Shown here: piece by piece, positions 34,949-44,006 of the stretch | How positions within the stretch are numbered: position 1 is the first letter of the stretch | Layout: every line of letters starts with the position of its first letter | Source of the DNA: Paracoccaceae bacterium | GTDB taxonomy: Bacteria; Pseudomonadota; Alphaproteobacteria; Rhodobacterales; Rhodobacteraceae | Reading direction: 5' to 3' | Assembly (NCBI GenBank): GCA_014654775.1 | Contig: JACVZW010000059.1 | Location: forward strand, 50,341 to 114,340 | DNA length: 64,000 nt | Notes under the pieces: model-generated | What the model was told of the DNA's origin: nothing | Database searches by the model: none | The model's input: only the letters and a program-made list of their open reading frames with translations | Made by a program: the position numbers and the translations under genes

Positions 34949-35980
34949 TCAGCACGCCTGCCATAGCCACGCGCCCTCCGCCGACAGCCGCCGCGTGACC
35001 TGACCCCGGCGCAGAAGGCAATTCAGATGCGCCACTGATTCCACCAGCGCCATGCCATATTCCGCCCCGTCGATCTGCCGTTTGAACAGCGGCAGAAAGC
35101 AATCCGCCGCCACTTGCGGCACCGCCAGATGCTCCTGCAGCCGCGACAGCGCGCCTTCGTGATTGTCGATCATCTGGCGCAGACGCAAAGGCAGCCCGGC
35201 GAAGGGCAGTTTGTGGCCGGGCAGGACCAGATGGTCCTCGCGCGCCAAGGGCTGGAACCGCGCACAACTCTCCAGCCATTCGGTCAGGGGGTTGGCCTCG
35301 GGTTCCGTCGGATAGACGCCGATATTGGCCGAGATGCCGGGCAACAGCTGATCCCCGCCAAGGATCAGCCCATCATCCAGCGACCATAGCGTGGCATGTT
35401 CCGGCGCGTGGCCATCGCCGCAGCGCACAAGCCAGCGGCGGCCCCCGGCGGTGATCACATCCCCCTCGCGGATGCGGGTGAAGCCGGGCGGCAGCGGGGC
35501 CACCACATCGGCAAAGTTGAAGGGCCGGGTCGTGGCATAGCGCTCCAGCCGATCCGCAGGCACGCCCGCACGGCGCTGAAAGTCCACCGCCTGCGGCAAA
35601 GGCAAGGCATGGTCGTCCAGCACCAGCATCCGGGCATAAAGCCATGAGGTGCGAGTCGTCACCAATTCCGCTCCGCGCGTCTGGAACCACCCGGCCAGCC
35701 CGATATGGTCGGGGTGGTAATGGGTCACGATCACGCGCGTGACGGGCTTGGCCGCCAAAGGCCCCGCCAGCAGCCCCTCCCAGATCGCCTTGGCGCGTGT
35801 GCTGGCAAAGCCTGTATCCACGATGGTCCAGCCATCGCCATCGTCCAGCGCGAAGACATTCACATGGTCCAGAGCCATCGGCAGCGGCAGGCGCAGCCAC
35901 AGGATGCCGGGTGCAACCTCCACCGCCGCGCCTTCGGCGGGGGCCGTGTCGAACGGGTGGCGGATACCTGCGTCGGTCAT
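34949..35980 (-). CDS. MBL-fold metallo-hydrolase
   Basis: 343 residues from the ATG at 35980. Zinc motif THYHPDHIGLAGW near residue 84, GDGHAPEHATL (second metal histidine) and LGGDQLLP. C-terminal winged-helix-like part (LLRRGQVTRRLSAEGAW) resembles the LACTB2/beta-lactamase-like group. Substrate unknown; such enzymes hydrolyse esters, thioesters or RNA. Confidence 0.82.
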   Translation of the reverse strand: MTDAGIRHPFDTAPAEGAAVEVAPGILWLRLPLPMALDHVNVFALDDGDGWTIVDTGFASTRAKAIWEGLLAGPLAAKPVTRVIVTHYHPDHIGLAGWFQTRGAELVTTRTSWLYARMLVLDDHALPLPQAVDFQRRAGVPADRLERYATTRPFNFADVVAPLPPGFTRIREGDVITAGGRRWLVRCGDGHAPEHATLWSLDDGLILGGDQLLPGISANIGVYPTEPEANPLTEWLESCARFQPLAREDHLVLPGHKLPFAGLPLRLRQMIDNHEGALSRLQEHLAVPQVAADCFLPLFKRQIDGAEYGMALVESVAHLNCLLRRGQVTRRLSAEGAWLWQAC

Positions 35981-36004
35981 GGCCACCGCTTATGCCGCCC
36001 GCCC

Positions 36005-37708
36005 TCAGGCGGCAAGGTCCTCCGGCGACAGGGCGTAAAGCTGCGCCGCCCCTTCCCGCGCCTCGGCCAGCAGCCCTGCATGGGCGGGCAACAGGCGCCG
36101 GATCGCCACCCGCGCCAGCGCCGTGCGTGGCCCCCCCGCGACATGGGCCGCCCGCAGATGGGCATCCGCGCCAAGGACAAGCGCGAAGGCGCGCAGATAG
36201 GGCACCGCGCCCGCGAAACGGTCCGTCAACTCCTGCCGCAGCAGCGCCTCGGTCCCTTCGCGCAGCGCCTCGGCCGCGTTCCAGACATCCCCCGCCAGAT
36301 CGGGCAACGCAACGCGGGCCGCTTCGGCCGCCGCCTGCACCTCGTCGATCAGGGCAAAGGCAGCGGCCCCGCCATCGGCCATCTTGCGGGCAGTCAGGTC
36401 CATCGCCTGAATCCCGTTCGTGCCCTCATAGATCGTCGTCACCCGCACATCGCGTGCAAATTGCGCCGCCCCCGTCTCTTCGATGAACCCCATGCCGCCA
36501 TGGACCTGCAGCCCCATCTGCGCCACCTCGTTGCCCGTATCCGTGCCATAGGCCTTGGCAATCGGGGTCAGCAGCGCTGCACGCGCCTGCCACTCGGGCG
36601 CACCCGTCGCCGCCGCCATGTCGATGGCCACCGCACAGGACAGCGCGATGGCCCGGGCCGAAAAGACCTGCGCCCGCATCCCCGCCAGCATCCGGCGCAC
36701 ATCGGCATGATCGGTGATCGGCCCGCGCCCCGTGGGCGTGCGCCCCTGCACCCGGCCCTCGGCATAGGCCAGCGCATGCTGAAAGGCCGCCTCGGCCACG
36801 CCCACGCCCTGCACCGCCACGCCAAGGCGCGCGTTGTTCATCATGGTGAACATGGCCGCCATGCCCTTATGCGCCTCGCCCACCAACCAGCCGGTCGCAC
36901 CGTCATATTGCATCACACAGGTGGGCGACCCGTGCAGGCCCAGCTTATGTTCCAGCGACACGACCGACAGGCTGTTCCGCCGACCGGGGTTTCCGTCGGC
37001 GTCGGGGATGAACTTCGGCACGAGGAACAGGCTGATACCCCCCGTTCCCGGCGCGCCATCGGGCAGGCGGGCCAGCACCAGATGGCAGATGTTGGGCAGG
37101 AAATCCGCGTCGCCGTAAGAGATGTAGATCTTCTGCCCGGTGATCGCATAGCGCCCGTCGCCCAGCGGTTCCGCCTTCGTCCGCAGCGCCCCGACATCCG
37201 ATCCGGCCTGCGGTTCGGTCAGGTTCATCGTCCCGCCCCATTCCCCGGACACAAGCTTGGGCAGATAGACCGCCCGCAGCGCGTCCGATGCGTGATGCTC
37301 CAACGCCTCGATCTGGCCTTGCGTCAGCAGCGGGCCGATCTGCAGCGCAAGGCAGGCCCCTGCCATCATCTCATTCACCGCGGTGGCCAGCGTCATGGGC
37401 AGGCCCATTCCGCCCGTCTCGGGCCGTGCCGCCATGCCGATCCATCCCCCCGTCGCGATGGCGCGATAGCCTTCGGCAAAGCCGGGCGGGGTGCGGACAA
37501 TGCCGTTTTCCAGCCGTGCCGGGGTCTTGTCGCCCACGCGGTTCAGGGGGGCCATCGTGGTTTCGCTCAGCCGCGCCGCCTCGGCCAGAACGGCGCGGGC
37601 GGTGTCGGGCGTGGCATCCGCGAAACGGTCGGTTGCCGCCACGCGCCCGTATCCCAGCACCTGCGACAGAAGAAGGTCGTAATCGGCAAGGGGCGCGCGG
37701 TAGGGCAT
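36005..37708 (-). CDS. Acyl-CoA dehydrogenase, DmdC-like long form
   Basis: 567 residues from the ATG at 37708 with AAGGAAAG upstream. MNLTEPQAGSDVGALRTKA is the FAD-binding signature; QKIYISYGDADF and VHGGMGFIEETGAAQFARDVRVTTIYEGTNGIQAMDL contain the catalytic Glu region. The extra C-terminal domain and overall sequence recall methylmercaptopropionyl-CoA dehydrogenase DmdC of DMSP demethylation, but the same group includes general fatty acyl-CoA dehydrogenases. No dmdA/B/D gene is in the window, so substrate is open. Confidence 0.85.
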   Translation of the reverse strand: MPYRAPLADYDLLLSQVLGYGRVAATDRFADATPDTARAVLAEAARLSETTMAPLNRVGDKTPARLENGIVRTPPGFAEGYRAIATGGWIGMAARPETGGMGLPMTLATAVNEMMAGACLALQIGPLLTQGQIEALEHHASDALRAVYLPKLVSGEWGGTMNLTEPQAGSDVGALRTKAEPLGDGRYAITGQKIYISYGDADFLPNICHLVLARLPDGAPGTGGISLFLVPKFIPDADGNPGRRNSLSVVSLEHKLGLHGSPTCVMQYDGATGWLVGEAHKGMAAMFTMMNNARLGVAVQGVGVAEAAFQHALAYAEGRVQGRTPTGRGPITDHADVRRMLAGMRAQVFSARAIALSCAVAIDMAAATGAPEWQARAALLTPIAKAYGTDTGNEVAQMGLQVHGGMGFIEETGAAQFARDVRVTTIYEGTNGIQAMDLTARKMADGGAAAFALIDEVQAAAEAARVALPDLAGDVWNAAEALREGTEALLRQELTDRFAGAVPYLRAFALVLGADAHLRAAHVAGGPRTALARVAIRRLLPAHAGLLAEAREGAAQLYALSPEDLAA

Positions 37709-37881
37709 CGGTCTTTCCTTCAGGCAGAGGCATTGCCGTCGCAGGCCGCTTGGCATCAGGGCCGAGGCGCGCTAGGACGACGGACCTGCAAAGGTTTACA
37801 GGCCCGCGCCCCCCACTCAAGCCCAACGCTGCGTCACGCCCTCGTAGGATCGCCCCTCGGTAACGCCTCCCGGTATCGCCC

Positions 37882-38835
37882 ATGACCGAAACCCTGACCC
37901 TGCCCCCGACGCCGGACGGCCTTGCCCGCGCCGCTGATCTGCTGCGTGCGGGCGGGCTGGTCGCCTTCCCGACGGAAACGGTCTACGGCCTTGGCGGCGA
38001 TGCGCGGAACGACCGGGCGGTGGCGGCGATCTTTGCGGCAAAGGGGCGGCCCAGCTTCAACCCGCTGATCGTGCATGTGCCCGATCTTGCGGCAGCACGG
38101 ACGGTGGCGGTGTTCGATGATCGGGCCGAGGCGGTGGCGGCGCAATTCTGGCCCGGCCCCCTGACACTCGTCCTGCCTTTGCGAGAGGAGGCGGGGATAT
38201 CCCCCCTCGTCACGGCGGGCTTGGCCACGGTGGCGGTGCGGGTGCCCGCCCATCCCGTGGCGCAGGGGCTGCTGCGGGCCTTCGGCGGGCCGCTGGCCGC
38301 GCCGTCGGCCAATCCGTCGGGCAAGGTGTCACCCACGCGCGCCGCCCATGTCCTTGCGGGGCTGTCGGGCCGCATCGCGGCCGTGGTCGATGGCGGGGCC
38401 TGCGCGGTGGGGGTGGAATCCACCATCCTTGGCCTTGACGGCCCGCCCGCCCTGCTGCGCCCCGGCGGGGTGACGGTAGAGGCGCTGGAACAGGCGCTCG
38501 GCACCCCCTTGCCCATCGGCGGGTCCGAAACCCGCCCCAACGCGCCGGGGCAACTGGCCAGCCATTACGCGCCGGGGGCTGCGGTGCGGCTGGAGGTCAC
38601 GCAGCCAGCGGCGGGCGAGGTCTGGGTGGGCTTCGGCCCCTGTCCCGGTGCGGCGCTGTCGCTGTCGGAAAGCGGCGATCTGGTCGAGGCGGCGGCGCGG
38701 CTCTTCCACCTCCTGCGGCAGGCGGATGAGGTTGCGGGCGACCGTGGGCGCATCGCCTTCGCCCCGGTGCCCGAAACGGGCCTTGGCCGCGCGATAAATG
38801 ATCGCCTCCGCCGCGCCGCCGCGCCGCGCGGCTGA
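37882..38835 (+). CDS. tsaC: L-threonylcarbamoyladenylate synthase (Sua5 type)
   Basis: 317 residues. YrdC domain in the first 200 residues (GLVAFPTETVYGLGGDA, KGRPSFNPLIVHV, PSANPSGKVSPT) plus a C-terminal Sua5 domain after the linker GGSETRPNAPGQLASHYAP. It makes threonylcarbamoyl-AMP for the t6A37 modification of ANN-decoding tRNAs. Divergent from the acyl-CoA dehydrogenase. Confidence 0.93.
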   Translation: MTETLTLPPTPDGLARAADLLRAGGLVAFPTETVYGLGGDARNDRAVAAIFAAKGRPSFNPLIVHVPDLAAARTVAVFDDRAEAVAAQFWPGPLTLVLPLREEAGISPLVTAGLATVAVRVPAHPVAQGLLRAFGGPLAAPSANPSGKVSPTRAAHVLAGLSGRIAAVVDGGACAVGVESTILGLDGPPALLRPGGVTVEALEQALGTPLPIGGSETRPNAPGQLASHYAPGAAVRLEVTQPAAGEVWVGFGPCPGAALSLSESGDLVEAAARLFHLLRQADEVAGDRGRIAFAPVPETGLGRAINDRLRRAAAPRG

Positions 38836-38893
38836 TCTCCACCCTTGCCAGACGGCCCGCGATCCCGTTCCCTGACCGTAACAGGAGGACGGC

Positions 38894-39361
38894 ATGAGCA
38901 ACGACATCCCCCCCACCGCCTCGGCCCAGCCGCGCGCAAAGGCCGTGCATTCCGACCCCGCGCAATGCGGCACGCTGGAAACCGCGCCCCTGCCCAAGGC
39001 CGCCACCCGCCGCAAGGTCGAAGACAAAAGCCCCGCCGAATGGGCCTATGAACGCCTGATCCTCTACATCCAGAATTTCGAGGCCCAGCTTAACGCCGAT
39101 CAAGAGGTGGCGATGGGCTTTGCCGGCGGGCAGGCCGGGGTTCTGGCCATCGAAGGGGTGGGGTTCTTCGACCCCGACCTCGTCACCTTCTACGGCCGGG
39201 ACGAGGACGGGCTGAAAACCCAGCTCATCCAGCATGTCAGCCAGTTGAACGTCCTGCTGCGCGCCGTGCCGAAGGATCAGCCGGAAGACCCGCCGCGCCG
39301 GATCGGGTTCCAGATGATGCGCCAATGGGCAGGGGGCGAGTCCGGCGACGGCTCGGCTTGA
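38894..39361 (+). CDS. DUF6173-like family protein
   Basis: 155 residues with a disordered, Pro/Ala-rich first 45 residues and a compact domain after SPAEWAYERLILYIQNFEAQLNADQEVAMGFAGG. The VLAIEGVGFFDPDLVTFYG stretch is what I recall of DUF6173. Function unknown. AGGAGGA precedes the ATG. Confidence 0.6.
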   Translation: MSNDIPPTASAQPRAKAVHSDPAQCGTLETAPLPKAATRRKVEDKSPAEWAYERLILYIQNFEAQLNADQEVAMGFAGGQAGVLAIEGVGFFDPDLVTFYGRDEDGLKTQLIQHVSQLNVLLRAVPKDQPEDPPRRIGFQMMRQWAGGESGDGSA

Positions 39362-39439
39362 ACGTCGCAGGGCACAAGGGGTGACAGGCGGGCGTGAATC
39401 GGGTATTCGGCGCGGAAAGACGAAGAAAAGGGAACCGAC

Positions 39440-39586
39440 ATGGCCGACCATCACGACGAGTTCAAGCCCGGCAGCATGGACATCCGCGCGCAGGAAAAGA
39501 CCTTCGCGGGCTTCATCGCCTTCACCAAATGGGGCGTGATCATCATCTTCGCGATCCTGATCTTCCTCGCCCTCGTCGGCGCCTAA
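39440..39586 (+). CDS. aa3-type cytochrome c oxidase subunit IV (bacterial, short)
   Basis: 48 residues, below the ORF track size limit. MADHHDEFKPGSMDIRAQEKTFAGFIAFTKWGVIIIFAIL begins with the conserved soluble part (G-MD...QE-T---F) followed by one membrane helix, the profile of Rhodobacteraceae aa3 oxidase subunit IV. Located away from the cta operon, as in related genomes. Confidence 0.88.
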   Translation: MADHHDEFKPGSMDIRAQEKTFAGFIAFTKWGVIIIFAILIFLALVGA

Positions 39587-39628
39587 GGCCGGATCGGCCC
39601 CCCATTTCCGCCATTTCAGGACCTGATC

Positions 39629-40237
39629 ATGCTGCGCGCCGCTCTTGCCCTTCTCGCGCTCCTCACGCTTGCGGGCTGCGGGGCGGAACCCGTCTGGGCC
39701 CCCGACCACGAGGTCGAGGCGGCGCGCTACGTGCATGACGGCCCGAATACGATCACGCTGTTCACCGTGATTAACAACCGCTCCGACGCCGGGGCGCATA
39801 GCGGGCTGATGATCAACGATTCCGAACGGATCATGTTTGATCCGGCCGGGACATGGCAGCATCCGCGCATCCCCGAACGCAACGATGTGCATTTCGGGAT
39901 CACCCCGCGCATCGTCAACTTCTACATCGACTATCATGCGCGCGAGACGTTCCGCGTGGTGGAGCAAACCGTTGTCGTCTCTCCCGGCGTGGCCGATCTG
40001 GTGGCGCGGCGGGTCAAAGCCTATGGCGCGGTGCCCAAGGCGCAATGCGCCCGCTCCGTTTCCGATATCCTGCGCGGCGTTCCGGGCTTCGAATCCATCG
40101 GCTCCACCTGGTATCCCAACCGGCTGATGGAGGATTTCGGTCGCCTTCCCGGCGTCACCAGCCGCATCATCTATGACGAGGATGCCGACAAGAACCACGG
40201 CGTCCTGCTGGTGCAGGCAGGCGAGAGCCCGATCTAA
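39629..40237 (+). CDS. Lipoprotein with a possible permuted papain-like (NlpC/P60) fold
   Basis: 202 residues. Lipobox LAGC with cysteine at 17. An early histidine in AGAHSGLMI and a late cysteine in KAQCARSVSDIL have the order seen in circularly permuted NlpC/P60 enzymes (His before Cys). Conserved blocks ERIMFDPAGTW and GSTWYPNRLMEDFG lie between and after. No characterised homologue recognised; peptidase or amidase activity is an inference. Overlaps the convergent azlD end by four bases. Confidence 0.65.
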   Translation: MLRAALALLALLTLAGCGAEPVWAPDHEVEAARYVHDGPNTITLFTVINNRSDAGAHSGLMINDSERIMFDPAGTWQHPRIPERNDVHFGITPRIVNFYIDYHARETFRVVEQTVVVSPGVADLVARRVKAYGAVPKAQCARSVSDILRGVPGFESIGSTWYPNRLMEDFGRLPGVTSRIIYDEDADKNHGVLLVQAGESPI

Positions 40238-40560
40238 CCCGTCAGCGCCAGAAGCGCGAACAACGTCCCGCCCCCGGCAAGGATCGCCGCCATCGTGCTG
40301 CGCGTGGCCACCCCCACCGCCAGCGTGACCAGCGCCGCCGACAGCCGCGCGGGGTCCGTCTCGCCCCCCGTCGCGGCGGGCCACAGAACACCGGGCGCCA
40401 CCAGCGCGGGCAGCACGGCCACCGCCGTATAGCGCAGGCTGCGTGTCAGCCAGCCGGGCAGGGGCCGCGCCCCCAGCGTGCCAAGGAAGGAAAAGCGGAT
40501 CGCATAGGTCCCCGCCGCCAGCGCCGGCATCACGATCCAGAAGGTGGATTTGTCGATCAT
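40234..40560 (-). CDS. AzlD-family transporter subunit
   Basis: 108 residues from the ATG at 40560, overlapping the AzlC stop (ATGA). Four hydrophobic helices; YAIRFSFLGT and LRYTAVAVLPALVAPGVL are the usual AzlD features. The small partner of AzlC in branched-chain amino acid export. Confidence 0.85.
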   Translation of the reverse strand: MIDKSTFWIVMPALAAGTYAIRFSFLGTLGARPLPGWLTRSLRYTAVAVLPALVAPGVLWPAATGGETDPARLSAALVTLAVGVATRSTMAAILAGGGTLFALLALTG

Positions 40561-41261
40561 GCCCGCCGCCCCTCCAGCCACCGCTCCAGCCCCGCGCCCG
40601 CCGCCATGGCGATGCTCGCCGCGACCAAAAGCCCCGTGCCATAAGGCATCCCCGCCAGCAGCAGCGACAGCAGGATCGACACCCCCGCCGCCGCCAGATG
40701 CGGCAGGCTGCGCAGCATGGGCGCGACCATGGCCAGAAAGGTGATCGGCAGCGCGAAATCCAGCGCATAGTCAGGCGGGATCGCCCGCCCGATCAGCGCC
40801 CCGGCCAGTGACGCAAGAAACCACAGCGGCGCCACCGCCACCACCGCGCCAAAGAAGACCGCCCGCTTTTCCTGCGCCGTCATCGCAGGGCGGCGGTCGA
40901 TCTCGGCCATCGTGGTGGCAAAGCTCTGATCCACAAGGAAATAGGCCATCAGCGCCCTCGACCGCAGCGGCAACTCCCCGAAATGCGGGGCCAGCGTCAC
41001 CGAATACATCACCATCCGCAGATTCACCGCCAGCGCGGTGGCCAGCACCACCAGAACCGGCGCGTTCTCCTGCATCGTTTGCAGCGCCGCGAATTGCGAC
41101 GCCCCTGCAAAGACCGACACCGAAAACAGCATGGTTTCCGCCACGTTCAGCCCGGCCTCGGTCGCCACCACGCCAAACAGCAGCGCGAAGGGGCCAACGA
41201 CCACGACCATCGGCAGGGCGGCCAGCAGGCCGCGCAGGAATGCGGTACGGTGGGGGGTCAT
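40557..41261 (-). CDS. AzlC-family branched-chain amino acid exporter subunit
   Basis: 234 residues, about seven helices. GPFALLFGVVATEAGLN at the N-terminus, SVSVFAGASQFAALQ and AVNLRMVMYSVTLAPH match the AzlC/BrnF group. Forms the large subunit of the two-gene exporter with AzlD. Divergent from mobA, 81 bases away. Confidence 0.88.
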   Translation of the reverse strand: MTPHRTAFLRGLLAALPMVVVVGPFALLFGVVATEAGLNVAETMLFSVSVFAGASQFAALQTMQENAPVLVVLATALAVNLRMVMYSVTLAPHFGELPLRSRALMAYFLVDQSFATTMAEIDRRPAMTAQEKRAVFFGAVVAVAPLWFLASLAGALIGRAIPPDYALDFALPITFLAMVAPMLRSLPHLAAAGVSILLSLLLAGMPYGTGLLVAASIAMAAGAGLERWLEGRRA

Positions 41262-41342
41262 CGACGAAGGTTCACGGGGCCTCGCGCTTTACCTTGCGCA
41301 AGGAAGGGCTTAGGCCTTTCCGCAGTGAAGGGAAAGGTCGGG

Positions 41343-41933
41343 ATGCGGATTTTCGGGGCAATCCTTGCAGGCGGGCAGGGCCGCCGCATGGGCGGGGCGG
41401 ACAAGGCGCTCCTGCCGCTCGCAGGCCGCCCGCTGATCGCCCATGCGCTGGATCGGCTGGAACCGCAGGTGGAACGGCTGGCAATCAGCGCGAATGGCGA
41501 TCCGGCCCGCCTTGCCCGCTTCGGCCTGCCCGTCCTGCCCGATGGCGATGGCTCGCACGGCCCCCTCTCCGGCCTCCTCGCCGCGCTGGACTGGGCCGCC
41601 CCCCTTGGCGCGACCCATCTTGTCACCGCGCCTGTGGATGCGCCCTTCCTGCCGCCCGACCTTGTTCCCCGCCTGCTCTTGGCCGCCGAAGGCCCGGGCG
41701 CGGCGCTGGCACGGTCAGGCGGCAATGATCACCCGACCTGCGGCCTCTGGCCGATCACCGCCCGCGAACCGCTCCGCGCCTTCCTCGCCAGCGGCGCAAA
41801 GCCCCGCGTCCGCGACTTCGCCGCGACCCTGCAGGCCGCCCGCGCCGATTTCCCCGATGACGGGGCCTTCACCAACCTCAACACCCCCGAAGACCTTGCC
41901 GCCGCCGAATCCCGGCTGAAGGGTGCCGCATGA
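41343..41933 (+). CDS. mobA: Molybdenum cofactor guanylyltransferase MobA
   Basis: 196 residues from the ATG of MRIFGAILAGGQG. Nucleotidyltransferase loop LAGGQGRRMGGADKALLPLAGRPL and VTAPVDAPFLPPDL metal site. It transfers GMP to molybdopterin, giving the guanine dinucleotide cofactor used by DMSO reductase-family enzymes. Overlaps the MobB fusion gene by four bases. Confidence 0.93.
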   Translation: MRIFGAILAGGQGRRMGGADKALLPLAGRPLIAHALDRLEPQVERLAISANGDPARLARFGLPVLPDGDGSHGPLSGLLAALDWAAPLGATHLVTAPVDAPFLPPDLVPRLLLAAEGPGAALARSGGNDHPTCGLWPITAREPLRAFLASGAKPRVRDFAATLQAARADFPDDGAFTNLNTPEDLAAAESRLKGAA

Positions 41934-43285
41934 GGGTCTATGGCGTCATCGGCTGGAAGAATTCGGGCAAGACCGGCCTGATGGAACGTCTGGTGGCCGA
42001 GATCACGGCGCGCGGCTTCTCCGTCTCTACCGTCAAGCATGTGCACCATGACGTGGACCTCGACCAGCCCGGCAAGGACACCTTCCGCCACCGTCAGGCG
42101 GGCGCGCGCGAGGTGGTTCTGGCCTCCAAGGACCGCTTCGCCCTGATGGTGGAACATCGCGGCCCGGAACCAGACCTTGCCGCCGTGCTGGCCCGCCTCG
42201 CCCCTGTCGATCTGGTGCTGGTGGAAGGCTACAAGCGTGACAGCCACCGCAAGGTCGAGGTGTGGCGGCGCGAAACCGGCCAACCCCTGATCCAGACTGG
42301 CGACCCGCTGGTGCGTGCCGTGGCGACGGATGATGCCGACCTCGCGCTGCCTGTTCCGGTGCTGGACCTGAACGACACCGGTGCCGTGGCCGACTTCATC
42401 CTGTCCGAAGTGGGACTGTCTGGTCCGGTCCGGTTCGACACTGTCGCCATCGTGGACTGGTCGGCCACCAACGGCCCCTCGCCCGCCAAACCCTCGCCCG
42501 ATGCGATCTGGATCGGCACCGCCACCGCCACCGGGACAGAGGCACGCTATTTCCGCACAAGGGCCGAGGCAGAGGCGCATCTGTCCGCCCTGATCGATGC
42601 GGAACGCGCCGCAGGCCGCCGTCTGCTGGTGGGGTTCGATTTCCCGATGGGCTATCCGGCAGGCTTTGCCGCGCGCCTGACGGGGCAGGGCGATCCCCGC
42701 GCCATTTGGCGCTGGCTGGCAGGGCGCATCACGGACGGGGGCAACCGCAACAACCGCTTTGCCGTGGCCGATAACATCAATGCCGTCATGGGCGGCGGTC
42801 CGTTCTGGGGTCGCCCCTCCACCCTTTCCCTGCCGCATCTGCCGGAAAAGAAGGCCGTCGATTACGCCGCGCTCGGCCTGCCCGAGCGCCGGGCGGTCGA
42901 ACGGGCGGTGCCGCGCGCCCAGCCGGTGTGGAAGCTTTACACCACAGGCTCCGTCGGATCGCAGGCTCTTATGGGCCTGCCCATGATCCACCGCCTGTCA
43001 CAGCGCGAGGGCATTGCCGTCTGGCCCTTCCATCGGCCGGGGACGTCGCCCACGGTGTTGGCCGAAGTCTATCCCTCGCTCCTCGCCCCCCTCGTGTCTC
43101 GCGCGGCAGGCATCAAGGATGCGGCACAGGTCACCCTCCTTGCCCGCGCCCTCTGGCGGCTGTCGCAAGACGGCATGCTGGATGCCCTTCTTGCCACGCC
43201 CGATATCAACGATATCACCGAAGAAGGCTGGATCCTCGGCGCGGGCCACGACGCCGCGCTTCTCGCAGCAGCGGAGGCCCCATGA
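41930..43285 (+). CDS. mobB: MobB fused to a DUF429-like (RNase H-fold) domain
   Basis: 451 residues. The first about 160 are MobB: P-loop GWKNSGKTGLMERL, KHVHHDVDLDQPGKDTFRHRQAGA and LVLVEGYK. From about 165 a second domain begins with FDTVAIVDWSATNGP, then LLVGFDFPMGYPAGF and AEVYPSLLAPLV, which recall DUF429 predicted RNase H-fold proteins (acidic residues on first strands). Ordinary MobB is about 165-175 residues, so this is a genuine fusion. The second domain's role is unknown. Confidence 0.85.
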   Translation: MRVYGVIGWKNSGKTGLMERLVAEITARGFSVSTVKHVHHDVDLDQPGKDTFRHRQAGAREVVLASKDRFALMVEHRGPEPDLAAVLARLAPVDLVLVEGYKRDSHRKVEVWRRETGQPLIQTGDPLVRAVATDDADLALPVPVLDLNDTGAVADFILSEVGLSGPVRFDTVAIVDWSATNGPSPAKPSPDAIWIGTATATGTEARYFRTRAEAEAHLSALIDAERAAGRRLLVGFDFPMGYPAGFAARLTGQGDPRAIWRWLAGRITDGGNRNNRFAVADNINAVMGGGPFWGRPSTLSLPHLPEKKAVDYAALGLPERRAVERAVPRAQPVWKLYTTGSVGSQALMGLPMIHRLSQREGIAVWPFHRPGTSPTVLAEVYPSLLAPLVSRAAGIKDAAQVTLLARALWRLSQDGMLDALLATPDINDITEEGWILGAGHDAALLAAAEAP

Positions 43286-43875
43286 CCCGCCGCAGCATCC
43301 GCATTGAACAGGGCCTGCCCGATGCCCTGCGCGACGAGGCCGCCGTGCTTTACTGGCAGGCCTTCGGCGGCAAGCTGGGGCGGGTGCTCGGCCCCGAAGA
43401 CCTCGCGTTGCGCTTCCTCACCCGCGTCATGCGCGCCGATCACTGCCTGACGGCCATCGATGCCGAAGGCCGCCTTGTCGGCCTCGCGGGGTTCAAGACG
43501 CGGCGCGGCAGCTTTGCCGGGGGCAGCGAGGCCGATCTGCGCGCCGTCTACGGCCAGATCGGCGGTCGCTGGCGCGGCCTATTGCTGCGGCTCTTGGGCA
43601 ATGAGGTGGACAACCGCCGCTTCCTGCTGGACGGTCTCTGCGTCAGCCGGCGCGCGCGCGGGCAAGGCGTGGGATCCGCGCTCTTGGAGGCGATCGTGGC
43701 CGAGGCGCGGGCGCGCGGCTATCCGGCGGTGCGGCTGGATGTGGTCGATACCAATTGGCGGGCAAGGGCGCTCTATGAACGGCGGGGCTTCGTGGTGGAC
43801 CGCACGGCGGAAATCGGCCCCCTGCGCCTGATCTTCGGATTCAACGCCGCCCATACGATGGTGCGGACCGTCTGA
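43282..43875 (+). CDS. GNAT-family N-acetyltransferase
   Basis: 197 residues from the ATG at 43282, overlapping the mobB stop (ATGA). Acetyl-CoA pocket VSRRARGQGVGSALLEAIV and the late strand DVVDTNWRARALYERRGF are classical GNAT. Substrate unknown. The coupling to mobAB suggests common transcription only. Confidence 0.88.
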   Translation: MTRRSIRIEQGLPDALRDEAAVLYWQAFGGKLGRVLGPEDLALRFLTRVMRADHCLTAIDAEGRLVGLAGFKTRRGSFAGGSEADLRAVYGQIGGRWRGLLLRLLGNEVDNRRFLLDGLCVSRRARGQGVGSALLEAIVAEARARGYPAVRLDVVDTNWRARALYERRGFVVDRTAEIGPLRLIFGFNAAHTMVRTV

Positions 43876-44006
43876 ACACAATCACCGCGGCCTTTCGCGC
43901 CGCAGCGCGCGAAACAGGTGAAATGTTCTAAATTCTATGCATACTTTCGGATGTCTCGTGCCAAACGCTGCGGGGCCAAAGCGGAAAAACCCAGGGAACC
44001 AGTGGA

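Noticed and set aside
35705-37885. 726-aa plus-strand ORF opposite the acyl-CoA dehydrogenase
   Set aside because: Antisense of a well-recognised dehydrogenase; no domain recognisable.
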